From positions 124,001 through 188,000 of the forward strand of contig CANJLL010000005.1 of assembly GCA_947475545.1 (NCBI GenBank): 64,000 nucleotides of DNA. Direction: 5' to 3'. The stretch is from Chloroflexota bacterium. GTDB taxonomy: Bacteria; Chloroflexota; Limnocylindria; Limnocylindrales; CSP1-4. Positions 50,553-58,442 of this stretch are shown one piece after another. Both the position numbers and the translations under genes were made by a program. Numbering within the stretch: the stretch's first letter is position 1; each line of letters opens with the position of its first letter. The notes beneath the pieces were generated by a model. It had not been told where the DNA came from, searched no databases, and saw only the letters and a list, made by a program, of their open reading frames with translations.

Positions 50553-50558
50553 TAGGAT
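50553..50558 (+). promoter_or_regulatory. -10 box TAGGAT for RidA gene 1
   Basis: TAGGAT lies 46 nt upstream of ATG 50605, leaving a leader with a CTGGAG ribosome-binding site. No clear -35. Confidence 0.4.
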
Positions 50559-50604
50559 CTGGGCCACCTCGACCCTTCCCACCCTGTCCCCTGGAGACCG
50601 ACCC

Positions 50605-50994
50605 ATGCCCCGCGAGTACATCCCCGGCACCTGGGAGACCAACCGCTCGTTCTCGCCGGCAGTCATCACCACGGGCGGGCGAATGGCCTTCCTGGCCGGC
50701 GTCGGCCACACCGTGGACGATGAGGGCAACACGATCCGCGACTTTGGCGGCCAGGTCCACGCGACCTTCAGGGAGATCGCCCGGATCATGGACCGCTTTG
50801 GTGGCGGCCTGTCCGATGTCGCCACCATGACGATCTACGTCGCGGACCCGCGCTACGGCAACGAGTTCGTGGAGATCCGCAAGGAGTACTTCCCGGACGG
50901 CTATCCAGCCAGCACGCTGATCACCGTGGCCGGCTTCGCGCGCCCGGAGATGCTCCTCGAGGTCACCTGCACGGCCATCCTCGGCGACGAGTAG
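50605..50994 (+). CDS. RidA family (YjgF/UK114) protein 1
   Basis: A 129-aa protein of the RidA family, whose best known members hydrolyse reactive enamine/imine intermediates. It has the trimeric-barrel core RMAFLAGVGHTVDDEGNTIR, GGLSDVATMTIYVADPRYGN and the C-terminal STLITVAGFARPEMLLEVTC. The catalytic Arg of true RidA (in the N-R-x-x-G type loop) is not obvious, the corresponding site reading AGFARPEMLLE. CTGGAG precedes ATG 50605. A second RidA gene is at 63035. Confidence 0.88.
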   Translation: MPREYIPGTWETNRSFSPAVITTGGRMAFLAGVGHTVDDEGNTIRDFGGQVHATFREIARIMDRFGGGLSDVATMTIYVADPRYGNEFVEIRKEYFPDGYPASTLITVAGFARPEMLLEVTCTAILGDE

Positions 50995-51047
50995 CCCGGC
51001 GGAATGGAGCGACCCGGAGTACCGGCCCCCGCCTCCGGGGAATCGAA

Positions 51048-51073
51048 CAGCGGGCGTCGATGGGCACCCGCTG
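51048..51073 (+). terminator. Hairpin after RidA gene 1
   Basis: CAGCGGG (51048-51054) pairs with CCCGCTG (51067-51073) around a 12-nt loop, 53 nt after the RidA stop. No T-tract. Confidence 0.4.
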
Positions 51074-51090
51074 TCATCGAGATCGCGCAG

Positions 51091-51113
51091 CCCCGCACAG
51101 CGCGGGCGCGGGG
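51091..51113 (-). terminator. Hairpin after the 51115 gene
   Basis: CCCCGC (51091-51096) pairs with GCGGGG (51108-51113) immediately downstream of the minus-strand gene ending at 51115. Confidence 0.35.
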
Positions 51114-51114
51114 T

Positions 51115-51384
51115 TCAGGCCTGGGTCGTGAACCAGACCGTCGGCGCCGAGGTCACGCCCGCGTCGTGCATCGCCGCCTTGAGCTCCGGGCTGCCGGCGA
51201 ACGCCTGGGCGGCTTCCACCGACGCGAACTCATGGGTGACCGTGATGTCGTTCGCGTTGTCGGCCGCCTGGTAGACCGCCTTGCCGGTGACGCCCAGGGC
51301 CGCCTGCGTCGAGGCGAACGCGTCGAAGATGCGGCGCCATGCGGCATAGTCCGCGACGGTGTGCCGGACGAACATGGTGGCCAT
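51115..51384 (-). CDS. Small dimeric alpha-beta barrel protein
   Basis: An 89-aa protein with the pattern FVRHTVADYAAWRRIFDAFA, KAVYQAADNANDITVTHEFA and AAQAFAGSPELKAAMHDAGV, typical of ABM/EthD-like ferredoxin-fold dimers that act as monooxygenases or cyclases on small aromatics. A GGAGACC lies upstream of ATG 51384. It is divergent from the MarR gene and its promoter (51455-51483) carries one of two TGTC-GACA palindromes, so MarR very probably controls it. Confidence 0.72.
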   Translation of the reverse strand: MATMFVRHTVADYAAWRRIFDAFASTQAALGVTGKAVYQAADNANDITVTHEFASVEAAQAFAGSPELKAAMHDAGVTSAPTVWFTTQA

Positions 51385-51454
51385 CGGTGGTCTCCTGGAT
51401 CATTCAGGCCGCGGCGGGGACCTCTCGCCGGTCTGATCGAATGATCACGCTGCG

Positions 51455-51529
51455 ACAGTAGATGCAACAGCAGAGACTGTCAAGACAGTAGTTGTCAGGA
51501 CAGCGAGAACTGGCTACGCTGTTTCCGTG
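51455..51529. promoter_or_regulatory. Divergent MarR promoters with twin palindromic operators
   Basis: Minus strand: -35 TTGACA (51483-51478), 17-nt spacer, -10 TACTGT (51460-51455). Plus strand: -35 TTGTCA (51492-51497), 17-nt spacer, -10 TACGCT (51515-51520), then GTG 51527 after 6 nt. TGTCAAGACA (51478-51487, extended to the 14-bp palindrome ACTGTCAAGACAGT) and TGTCAGGACA (51493-51502) each cover one -35 box. Confidence 0.75.
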
Positions 51530-52021
51530 CACGACAGCGACCAACCGCCCGCCTCCGACCGGCCGAATGCGGCCGACGAGACCTGGTTTGACGCCTGGCG
51601 CGGCGTCCTGTTCGCCAGCGCGCGCGCCCTCCGGGTCGCCGACCAGGACATGGTGGAGCACGACGGCTTCCCGCTGACGTGGCTCGACGTGCTCGCCCAG
51701 CTGGCGGATGCGGGGCCAGCCGGCTTGCGCATGCAGGAGCTGGAGGAGGTCGCGCTGTTCACCCGCGGCGGGTTGACGCGCCTGGTGGACCGAATCGAAG
51801 CCGCCGGCCTGGTCCGGCGGGAGCCGGTGCACGGCGATCGGCGCGGTGTCCTGGTCGTGCTGACGGACGAGGGCCGGCAACGGCACGACGCGGCGTTTGC
51901 ACGACACCGCGAGGTCATCGAGCGGGAGTTTGGGCGGCGGCTGACGCCCGCCCAGCATCGTGCGATCTCCGACGCGCTCTGGCCGTTCTGGCATGGGGAC
52001 GGCGCCGCGACCAGCGAGTAG
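51527..52021 (+). CDS. MarR-family transcriptional regulator
   Basis: A 164-aa winged-helix repressor. The DNA-binding region spans LTWLDVLAQLADAGPAGLRM, then LFTRGGLTRLVDRIEAAGLV and the wing RREPVHGDRRGVLVVLTDEG. Flanking helices form the dimer. GTG 51527 fits the leaderless promoter exactly; no ribosome-binding site is present. Two near-identical palindromes at 51478 and 51493 are its likely operators, giving autorepression and control of the 51115 gene. The effector is unknown; phenolic ligands are typical of the family. Confidence 0.9.
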   Translation: MHDSDQPPASDRPNAADETWFDAWRGVLFASARALRVADQDMVEHDGFPLTWLDVLAQLADAGPAGLRMQELEEVALFTRGGLTRLVDRIEAAGLVRREPVHGDRRGVLVVLTDEGRQRHDAAFARHREVIEREFGRRLTPAQHRAISDALWPFWHGDGAATSE

Positions 52022-52060
52022 CGAGGGCTCCGCCCCGGCCCGTGAGCGGAGCGACCCGGA

Positions 52061-52456
52061 TCAGCCGATGTAGGGCACCATGTCGGGGAGCCCGTCAAAC
52101 CCGCGATCGAAGGTGAGGATCCGGCTCACGCCGCGCCGGCGCGTGATGGCCAGGTGGATCGCGTCGCGCGCTGAGAGCCGGGTGGAGAGGACGATCCGGC
52201 GCGCCCGGTCGACGTCCGCACGCTCCACGGGGCAGACCTCGTCCACGATCTCGAGCAGCACCGCCGTCGCCGGCTCGATCGCGTCGCGGCGGTCGATGGC
52301 CACGCAGCGATGGAGGATCTCCTGGAGGACCTCGGCGTCAGTCACCAGCGGTTCGCCATCCGCGATGGCACGCTCCAGGAGCTGCCGCGCGATGGCCTTG
52401 TTGGGGTGATCGGCGCCCACGAGATACATCGGCACGTTGGAGTCGATGAAGATCAC
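52061..52456 (-). CDS. VapC-type PIN-domain RNase toxin (module 2)
   Basis: A 131-aa PIN RNase. VIFIDSNVPMYLVGADHPNK holds the first Asp; VTDAEVLQEILHRCVAIDRR the conserved Glu; LSARDAIHLAITRRRGVSRI and TFDRGFDGLPDM the C-terminal Asp residues. GTG 52456 overlaps the antitoxin stop (GTGA). Acts as a site-specific tRNA or rRNA nuclease in known VapCs; the target here is unknown. Confidence 0.88.
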   Translation of the reverse strand: MIFIDSNVPMYLVGADHPNKAIARQLLERAIADGEPLVTDAEVLQEILHRCVAIDRRDAIEPATAVLLEIVDEVCPVERADVDRARRIVLSTRLSARDAIHLAITRRRGVSRILTFDRGFDGLPDMVPYIG

Positions 52457-52707
52457 CCGGCCGCGCCCTCGCCGTACCCGTGCTCGATCTCCGCCAGCAG
52501 GTACGTAATCTCGCCGATCGGGTAGTCGTGGGCGGCCGCATCGCGGATGGCGCGGAGCTTCCGGCCGGCCTCCGGGTAGGTCGCGTCGCGCGCCGAGCGC
52601 AGCGCGTCGCGGACCCATGCGGCCGTTGTCTGATGGCGCCGCCGCGCCAGCTCCTGGATCTCGGCAAGCTCCTCACCCACGAGGAGCACCTGGAGGCGCT
52701 TGGCCAT
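52453..52707 (-). CDS. VapB-type antitoxin (module 2)
   Basis: An 84-aa RHH-type antitoxin: KRLQVLLVGEELAEIQELAR, TTAAWVRDALRSARDATYPE, then a toxin-binding tail (IGEITYLLAEIEHGYGEG). ATG 52707 lies 7 nt after the -10 box TAGATT (minus strand, 52720-52715), a leaderless arrangement. A GTGAC-N6-GTCAC inverted repeat (52722-52737) lies just upstream of the -10 and is a candidate autoregulatory operator. Confidence 0.82.
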   Translation of the reverse strand: MAKRLQVLLVGEELAEIQELARRRHQTTAAWVRDALRSARDATYPEAGRKLRAIRDAAAHDYPIGEITYLLAEIEHGYGEGAAG

Positions 52708-52714
52708 GGTCCTG

Positions 52715-52737
52715 AATCTAGGTGACTCATCCGTCAC
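52715..52737 (-). promoter_or_regulatory. vapB promoter and inverted repeat (module 2)
   Basis: -10 TAGATT (52720-52715) ends 7 nt before ATG 52707. The inverted repeat GTGAC (52722-52726) / GTCAC (52733-52737) with a 6-nt spacer sits between the -10 and -35 positions. Confidence 0.5.
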
Positions 52738-52839
52738 GACTCACGACTGGAAGGACCGCCGACAGACCGGAAGGACCGCCGCGCGCCAGGCTCCGCCCGG
52801 CCCGCATCCGGGCCGACGCCGCACGCTCCGCCCGCCGAC

Positions 52840-53859
52840 CTAGCCCAGCGCGGCCTTGGCGCGCGCCTCGAACGCCTCCCGGACCGTGGGATTGCAGACG
52901 CCAACGGAGGGCAGCCGACCGTCAAGCATGTCCACCAGGTTGTGCGCCGCCTGCGTCAGCGTCCGCTCCCGAGTCCGGATCGTGGACCCGGCGTGGTGCG
53001 GCGTGATGATCAGGTTGTCCAGGTCGTACAGCGGGCTCTCGGCGCCCAGCGGCTCCGGATCCGAGACATCCACCGCGGCACCCGCCAGCTGGCCGCTGCG
53101 GAGCGCCTCGATCATCGCGTCCTGGTCCACCAGCTGCGCGCGGGCGGTGTTGATCAGGCGGGCGCCCCGCTTGAAGCGCGCGAACCGCTCCGCGTTGAAC
53201 ATCCCCGTGGTCTCGGGCGTGACGACCATGTGGAGGGAGACCACGTCCGACTGGCCCAGCATCTCGTCCAGGTCGTCGATCTTGGTGGCACCCGCAAGCG
53301 CGGCCCGCTCGGCCGACAAGTAGGGGTCGTACGCCAGCACGCGCATCCCCAGCGCCGCCGCCCGCTTCCCCACCAGCTGGCCGACGTTGCCGAAGCCCAC
53401 CATGCCGATGGTGCTGCCCTCGATGTCGCCGCCGATGTAGCGCCGGGCCTGGTTCCAGTTGCCAGTCCGGACCAGGCGGTCCAACTGCGGGACGTAGCGG
53501 AGGATGGCGAGCATGAGCGCGATGGTGTGCTCGGCGACGCCCAGGGAGTTGGCGCCGGGCGTGTTGGCCACCAGCACCCCGGCCTCTGTCGCGGCGTCCA
53601 GGTCGATCGTCTCGATGCCCACGCCGTACTTTGCGAGGACGCGGAGTCGCGGCTGGGATGCCTCGATGACCGAACGCGGGACCTTCTCGAACGCGGTCAG
53701 GAGCGCGCCATCGCAGCCGGCGAGGATGGGCCCAAGCTCGGCTGCCGTGTAGACGCGCTCGGGCTCCACGACGATCTCCACCCTGTCCTCCAGGATGGGG
53801 CGGGCAAACTCCCAGAAGGGCCACATCGTGCCGGCGAAGTAGACGCGGGGCTTGGCCAT
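52840..53859 (-). CDS. D-2-hydroxyacid dehydrogenase (phosphoglycerate dehydrogenase-like)
   Basis: A 339-aa NAD-dependent dehydrogenase. The Rossmann loop is GFGNVG (155-160); the catalytic triad is Arg240 in LINTARAQLVD, Glu269 in VSDPEPLG and His288 in IITPHHAGST. LAKYGVGIETIDLDAATEAG precedes the nucleotide domain. No ACT domain, so it is not a feedback-regulated SerA. ATG 53859 has GGAGG 7 nt upstream. Possible substrates are glycerate, glyoxylate or phosphoglycerate; context does not decide. It is followed by the VapBC module. Confidence 0.9.
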   Translation of the reverse strand: MAKPRVYFAGTMWPFWEFARPILEDRVEIVVEPERVYTAAELGPILAGCDGALLTAFEKVPRSVIEASQPRLRVLAKYGVGIETIDLDAATEAGVLVANTPGANSLGVAEHTIALMLAILRYVPQLDRLVRTGNWNQARRYIGGDIEGSTIGMVGFGNVGQLVGKRAAALGMRVLAYDPYLSAERAALAGATKIDDLDEMLGQSDVVSLHMVVTPETTGMFNAERFARFKRGARLINTARAQLVDQDAMIEALRSGQLAGAAVDVSDPEPLGAESPLYDLDNLIITPHHAGSTIRTRERTLTQAAHNLVDMLDGRLPSVGVCNPTVREAFEARAKAALG

Positions 53860-53921
53860 CGGTGGTCCTCCGGGTGGGTTCTGGTCTGGGTGTAGCGGCG
53901 GGTCGTGCGGGAGATCGGCGC

Positions 53922-54362
53922 TCAGTGGCCGCCCCGGCGCTGGAACAGGCGCCGGGTCTCGCGATGGGAGATCCGCCAGCCCTCGGGGGTGCGGACGAAG
54001 CGGTCGTGCCACTCACCCAGGCTGAACGGCTCGTCGAACGGGAGGGGAAATCCCGGGTCCGGGACCCCCGGGTCGTGGTGATAGGCCACGTAGTATGTGA
54101 CGCCCTCGGCGTGATCCGGGTCCAGGATGGTGATCATCGAGTTGGCGCTCATGTGGCGCGTCACCTGGGTCGCCGGGAGCAGCGAGTAGGAGGCCGCCAC
54201 GGCCGCGCGACCCTGCCAGGCCTTGCCACCCCGCTGCCACGCGCCGTCCTCGGCGAACTGTGCCGCCGCCTCGTCCAGCCGGAGATGGTCGCCGTGCTGT
54301 GCGACCGCCATCACCAGGTTGCGGCAGTCGTGCTCGATCCGCCGTTGCTCGTCCGCGTCCAC
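53922..54362 (-). CDS. NTF2/SnoaL-like protein
   Basis: A 146-aa alpha+beta cone-fold protein. It starts VDADEQRRIEHDCRNLVMAV and has the typical LRLDEAAAQFAEDGAWQRGG, then HMSANSMITILDPDHAEGVT and the end EWHDRFVRTPEGWRISHRET. This matches SnoaL_4/ring-hydroxylating beta-subunit-like proteins. GTG 54362 is chosen because GGAGG lies just upstream. It follows the anti-sigma gene by about 110 nt on the same strand. Reaction unknown. Confidence 0.82.
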   Translation of the reverse strand: MDADEQRRIEHDCRNLVMAVAQHGDHLRLDEAAAQFAEDGAWQRGGKAWQGRAAVAASYSLLPATQVTRHMSANSMITILDPDHAEGVTYYVAYHHDPGVPDPGFPLPFDEPFSLGEWHDRFVRTPEGWRISHRETRRLFQRRGGH

Positions 54363-54474
54363 CCGCGGTCCCTCCGCTGCTGTTGTCCATGCCCCGCGGG
54401 GCGGTCGGCCGCCGGCCGGACCGCCAATGGCAGTGTACGCAGCAGCGCGGCCCGCCTGACCGCGTGGACGCCGC

Positions 54475-55308
54475 CTAGAGCGTGCCGACGAGGACCGGCG
54501 TGGCCGGCCCGCCCTCGGAGACCAGGCTGACGCCATACCGGGCGCCGGGTCCGATCGTTTCGGACCACTGGTACATCGAGCCAACCCAGTAGCCCGTGGA
54601 ACCCGCGTACGACATCGCGCCCATGGGGGTCCGGGTGCCGTTGATCTCCACCCAGCACCGATAGGCCTGTCCGTCGCCGGGGGCGGGAAGGCCGGTGGTG
54701 ACCACAACGATCTCCGCCGCCGACCAGGCCATGGTGCCGGCCGGCGCGCCGTCGGCCGTGCGCAGGGTCAAGCTCCAGTGCTGCGGCGCGGCCAGGACGC
54801 GGTCGAACGTGGCGGCGACCGCCTCAAGGCGTGCGGTCTCGGCGCGCAGGCGGGTCACCTCGCCGTTCCCGGTCAGCCCCACGGATCCGCCCACGACCGC
54901 GACCACGATCGCCGCCGCCGCGACCAGCCAGGCAACACCGGCGCCGGGGCGGAGTCGCCGGCCGAAACGCACGGCGGGCGGTCGGGTGATCCTGGCTGCC
55001 ATGGGTTCGGGCCCGCCGCCGCCCTGGACCGCATCGGCGCGGGCGGCGGCGTGGACCGCATCCAGCGTCCGGGCGCGGAGGGATGCAGGGGCCCGGATCT
55101 CGTCGATGGGGTCCGATCCACGAACCGCCGGCCCTACCTCTGCCCAGGTTCGGCGCCAGCCGGCCAGGTCGACGGCGCACCGCTCGCAGCCCGAAAGATG
55201 GGCGCGCAGCGCGACCGCGTCCGGCGAGGGATCACCCTCCAGCCGCGCCAGGCGACGGGGATCGAGCGCCAGGTCGGAGAGTCGCTCGTGCGCCTCAGCG
55301 TGCTGCAT
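54475..55308 (-). CDS. Anti-sigma factor, zinc-finger plus RskA-type C-terminus
   Basis: A 277-aa membrane anti-sigma factor. The N-terminal ZAS domain has HxxxCxxC (His37, Cys41, Cys44 in RAHLSGCERC). One membrane helix lies near 127-146 (VAWLVAAAAIVVAVVGGSVG). The extracytoplasmic RskA domain shows QAYRCWVEINGTRTPMGAMS. It holds the sigma factor encoded just upstream (14-nt overlap) until an envelope signal triggers its release or proteolysis, by family analogy. Confidence 0.9.
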   Translation of the reverse strand: MQHAEAHERLSDLALDPRRLARLEGDPSPDAVALRAHLSGCERCAVDLAGWRRTWAEVGPAVRGSDPIDEIRAPASLRARTLDAVHAAARADAVQGGGGPEPMAARITRPPAVRFGRRLRPGAGVAWLVAAAAIVVAVVGGSVGLTGNGEVTRLRAETARLEAVAATFDRVLAAPQHWSLTLRTADGAPAGTMAWSAAEIVVVTTGLPAPGDGQAYRCWVEINGTRTPMGAMSYAGSTGYWVGSMYQWSETIGPGARYGVSLVSEGGPATPVLVGTL

Positions 55309-56014
55309 CCATGCCTCCAGCGTCCGGGACGGCCCGGCGAGTCGTCAGCAGGATCACATCATCGTCCGCGTCGCCAAGCCCCGGGACCCCTTCGAGGGCC
55401 GTCCGCAGCGTCGCGAGGGCGCGGCGCGTCCGCGACTTGACCGTCCCGAGGGGCCAGCCCAGCCGGGCCGCGATCTCCACCTGGCTCAGCTGCTCGTCGT
55501 ACGCCAGCTCAAGGGCGCGGCGCTCGTCCGGCGGCATCGCCGAGAGGGCGGTCCGTACCACCGCCCGGGACCACTCCCGGGTTGCCGCCTCCTCCGGATC
55601 CGGGGAGGCGGGGGTGTCCGCGGACGCCCGAAGCGCGCCGGGGGTTCGGCTTGAGCCACCCTCGGGCCAGCCCCGGTCCTCGTCGAGGCCCGCCATGCCC
55701 AGCGTGGATGGGCGACGCGCGGCCGATCGGAGCCGGTCGATGGCGCGGTTCCGGGCGATGCGGAGGAGCCAGCCGGGCAGGCTGCCGGCCGCGGGATCAA
55801 AGCCGCCGGCCCCGCGCCAGGCCGCCAGGAAGGTGTCCTGGGCGACCTCCTCAGCGAGCTGCCGGTCGCCCAGGAAGCGCACAACAGAGCCGTAGATGGT
55901 GTCCATGTAGCGGTCATAGACCGAGGCGAGGGCGGCCTCGTCCCGGGCCGACACCCGGGCCATGAGCTCGGGATCGGCCGGGGACGAGTGATCCGCGCCG
56001 TGCGTGGGGGTCAC
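55295..56014 (-). CDS. ECF sigma factor (SigK-like, group with RskA)
   Basis: A 239-aa extracytoplasmic-function sigma-70 factor. Region 2 is seen as ALASVYDRYMDTIYGSVVRF and AEEVAQDTFLAAWRGAGGFD, with PGWLLRIARNRAIDRLRSAA. Region 4 is PPDERRALELAYDEQLSQVE and the HTH IAARLGWPLGTVKSRTRRAL. GTG 56014 is assumed; ATG 55963 would still include region 2. An acidic, variable linker joins the regions. The stop overlaps the anti-sigma start. Its regulon is unknown; the copper lipoprotein upstream is a candidate member. Confidence 0.9.
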   Translation of the reverse strand: MTPTHGADHSSPADPELMARVSARDEAALASVYDRYMDTIYGSVVRFLGDRQLAEEVAQDTFLAAWRGAGGFDPAAGSLPGWLLRIARNRAIDRLRSAARRPSTLGMAGLDEDRGWPEGGSSRTPGALRASADTPASPDPEEAATREWSRAVVRTALSAMPPDERRALELAYDEQLSQVEIAARLGWPLGTVKSRTRRALATLRTALEGVPGLGDADDDVILLTTRRAVPDAGGMDAAR

Positions 56015-56097
56015 GCTCGACTGGGTCCGGAGCGGGGCCAGCTGGACGTCACGTCCAGATGGTTGCTCCGACCGCCCCCCTCCCGTCAAGGGAAAGG

Positions 56098-56934
56098 CTA
56101 GTTTCCGACCGTGATGGTCGCGGTCATGGCCGGGTGGATGGTGCAGGCGTAGGCGAATGTGCCCGCCGTGGCGAACGTCTGCGAGAACGTCTTGCCCGCA
56201 TCGATGTTCTTGCTGTCGAAGGACTTGTCGTTCGCAGTGACGGTGTGCGGCGCGCTGTCGTTGTTCGTCCACTTCACCGTGGTGCCCACGGCCACCTTGA
56301 GGGCGGTCGGCGCGAAGGCGAAGTTCGCGATGGTCACCGCGTTGGCCGCCGCAGCCGGGCTGGCCGCCGGGGAGGCCGCCGGGGTGTCCTGGGCGATGCC
56401 ACCCTTGATGGCGCCGCTGGACGCGGTCGCGCCGACCGGGAGCAGGAACCAGGTGCCGTTGAGGGCCTGCCCGCCGAAGTCGCCGGCCTTCACGTCCTTG
56501 ACGTAGTAGTAGAGCGGGATGCCGTTGTAGGTGACCTGCGTAGTGGCGTCGTCACGCTTGATCGTGGCGAGCGTGCCCGTCACGCCGGTGCCGGCCGTCG
56601 GGGCGTCCGCGCCGGTGACCAGCAGCGGCGGCCAGTTGGCGATCACGCCGGCCGAGGCCGTCGACTTGTCCTTGCTGTCCTTGGTCCACAGGTAGAGGCT
56701 CTTGCCCTGGGCGCCGGTCAGGTAGCCGCCCAGCTTGACGTCCTGGGCCAGGTTGACCAGGCCGGTGACCGGGGTGGCCGTCGGGGCCGCCGTCGGAACG
56801 GCGGTTGGTGCCGCGGTGGGGGCGGCGGTCGGCGCCGGGGTGGCCGCGCTGCTGCAGGCTGCCAGCACCAGGGCCAGGGCCCCGGCAACGGCGCCGAGCT
56901 GCAGGCCGTTGATTCGTCGGTGGGAACGCGTCAT
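56098..56934 (-). CDS. Lipoprotein fusing COG4315 repeats to a cupredoxin domain
   Basis: A 278-aa exported lipoprotein (lipobox LAAC in ALALVLAACSSA). A PTAAPTA linker leads to two secreted-lipoprotein (COG4315) repeats: LGGYLTGAQGKSLYLWTKDS and GIPLYYYVKDVKAGDFGGQA. After a second Ala/Pro linker, a plastocyanin-like domain begins VTIANFAFAPTALKVAVGTT. Its type 1 copper ligands are His in APHTVTAND and the set in YACTIHPAM (Cys, His, Met). It could carry electrons or copper at the membrane. It lies upstream of the sigma gene. Confidence 0.85.
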   Translation of the reverse strand: MTRSHRRINGLQLGAVAGALALVLAACSSAATPAPTAAPTAAPTAVPTAAPTATPVTGLVNLAQDVKLGGYLTGAQGKSLYLWTKDSKDKSTASAGVIANWPPLLVTGADAPTAGTGVTGTLATIKRDDATTQVTYNGIPLYYYVKDVKAGDFGGQALNGTWFLLPVGATASSGAIKGGIAQDTPAASPAASPAAAANAVTIANFAFAPTALKVAVGTTVKWTNNDSAPHTVTANDKSFDSKNIDAGKTFSQTFATAGTFAYACTIHPAMTATITVGN

Positions 56935-57041
56935 GGACCGGGACTCCTCCTCGTGGCCAGGCAGGCCATCTGGGAGTCATTACGCCGGATCCGGCCGGGT
57001 GGATCACGGGCCGCGTCGCGGACCCGCTGGCCCGGACCCGC

Positions 57042-58295
57042 TTACGTGGCGGCGGCCCGTTCGCGGAAGCGCGGCTCGTCCCAGGCCCGCGTCTCCAGCA
57101 CGTCGCGGAGCACCTCCACCGCGTCCCAGACGTCGGTAAAGCCCAGGTACAGCGGGGTGAACCCGAAGCGCAGGATGCGCGGCTCGCGGTAGTCGCCGAT
57201 GACCCCGCGCTCCACCAGCGCCCGCATCACCGCGTAGCCCTCGGGGTGCTCCAGGCTCACCTGGCTGCCGCGCCGCGCATGCTCGCGCGGCGTCACCAGC
57301 GTCAGGGGATGGTCGGCGCAGCGCTCCTCGACCAGCTGGATGAAGAGGTCGGTCAGCGCCAGCGACTTGGTCCGCAGCGTGGCCATGTTCGTCCGGAGGA
57401 ACGGGTCCAGCCCGCACTCCACCAGGGCCAGCGACACGATGGGCTGCGTCCCGGTCAGGAAGCGCCGGATGCCGGGCGCGCCGCGGAACCCGGGCTCCAT
57501 GGCGAATGGCGCGGCGTGGCCCCACCAGCCCGAGAGCGGCTGCGCCCGGTCCTGGAAGCGCGCCGGCACCCAGGCGAAGGCGGGCGCCCCCGGACCGGCG
57601 TTGAGGAACTTGTAGGTGCAGCCCAGCGCGAAGTCCGCGTCCGCGCCCCGGACGTCCACGGGCACGGCCCCGGCCGAGTGGGCCAGGTCCCAGATGGCGA
57701 GCGCCCCGCGCTCGTGGGCCAGCGCTGTCAGCGCGGTCATGTCCAGCAGCTCGCCGGTCCGGTAGTTCACCTCCGTCAGGAGGAGCACCGCCGTGTCCGC
57801 GCCCACCGCCTCGGCAATCTCGGCCGGGTCGTCCACCAGCCGCAGGGAGTGACCGCGGTCCAGCTGGCGGAGCAGGCCCTCCACGATGTACAGGTCCGTG
57901 GGGAAGTTGCGCCGCTCCGAGACCACCACCCGACGGGCCGGGTCGCGCTCCGCCTGCACCCCCAGCGCCACGGACAGCAGCTTGTACAGGTTGACGCTGA
58001 TGTTGTCCGTGACGACAACCTCGCCGGGTCCGGCTCCAATGGGGGGCGCCAGCTTGTCGCCCAGCCGCCCGGACAGCTCCCACCACCCGGCGTCGTTCCA
58101 GCTCCGGATGAGGTCGCGGCCCCATTCGACCTCGACAACCTCGGCGGCGCGCCGGGCCGCCGCCTTGGGCCGGACGCCCAGGGAGTTGCCGTCCAGGTAG
58201 ACGATCCCCTCGGGGAGGGCAAAGTCATCGCGGAGGTGGCGGATGGGGTCGCTCGCGTCGAGCGCCACGCACGCGGATCGGGAAGGGGCCGGCAT
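57042..58295 (-). CDS. kynU: Kynureninase
   Basis: A 417-aa PLP enzyme that splits kynurenine or 3-hydroxykynurenine to anthranilates and alanine in tryptophan breakdown. Key stretches are [56 protein letters not shown] (Asp203, His206 region) and the Schiff-base lysine in [15 protein letters not shown] (Lys229). [18 protein letters not shown] follows. Length fits the family. No other kynurenine-pathway gene is adjacent; the DODA-type dioxygenase at 12868 is too distant to link. ATG 58295 is the natural start. Confidence 0.93.
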   Translation of the reverse strand: MPAPSRSACVALDASDPIRHLRDDFALPEGIVYLDGNSLGVRPKAAARRAAEVVEVEWGRDLIRSWNDAGWWELSGRLGDKLAPPIGAGPGEVVVTDNISVNLYKLLSVALGVQAERDPARRVVVSERRNFPTDLYIVEGLLRQLDRGHSLRLVDDPAEIAEAVGADTAVLLLTEVNYRTGELLDMTALTALAHERGALAIWDLAHSAGAVPVDVRGADADFALGCTYKFLNAGPGAPAFAWVPARFQDRAQPLSGWWGHAAPFAMEPGFRGAPGIRRFLTGTQPIVSLALVECGLDPFLRTNMATLRTKSLALTDLFIQLVEERCADHPLTLVTPREHARRGSQVSLEHPEGYAVMRALVERGVIGDYREPRILRFGFTPLYLGFTDVWDAVEVLRDVLETRAWDEPRFRERAAAT

Positions 58296-58442
58296 CGGCG
58301 CTCCTGGCTGCGCCCCGAAGTGGCTGGGGCCACTGCATCGTACGGCCTGTCCGACGTGCTGCTCAACCCTCAGCGCGTGGCGTCGAGGAACCGCAGTGTT
58401 CCCGCCAGGGCCGGGACCGCGCCGATCACCGCCAGCCGCCGC

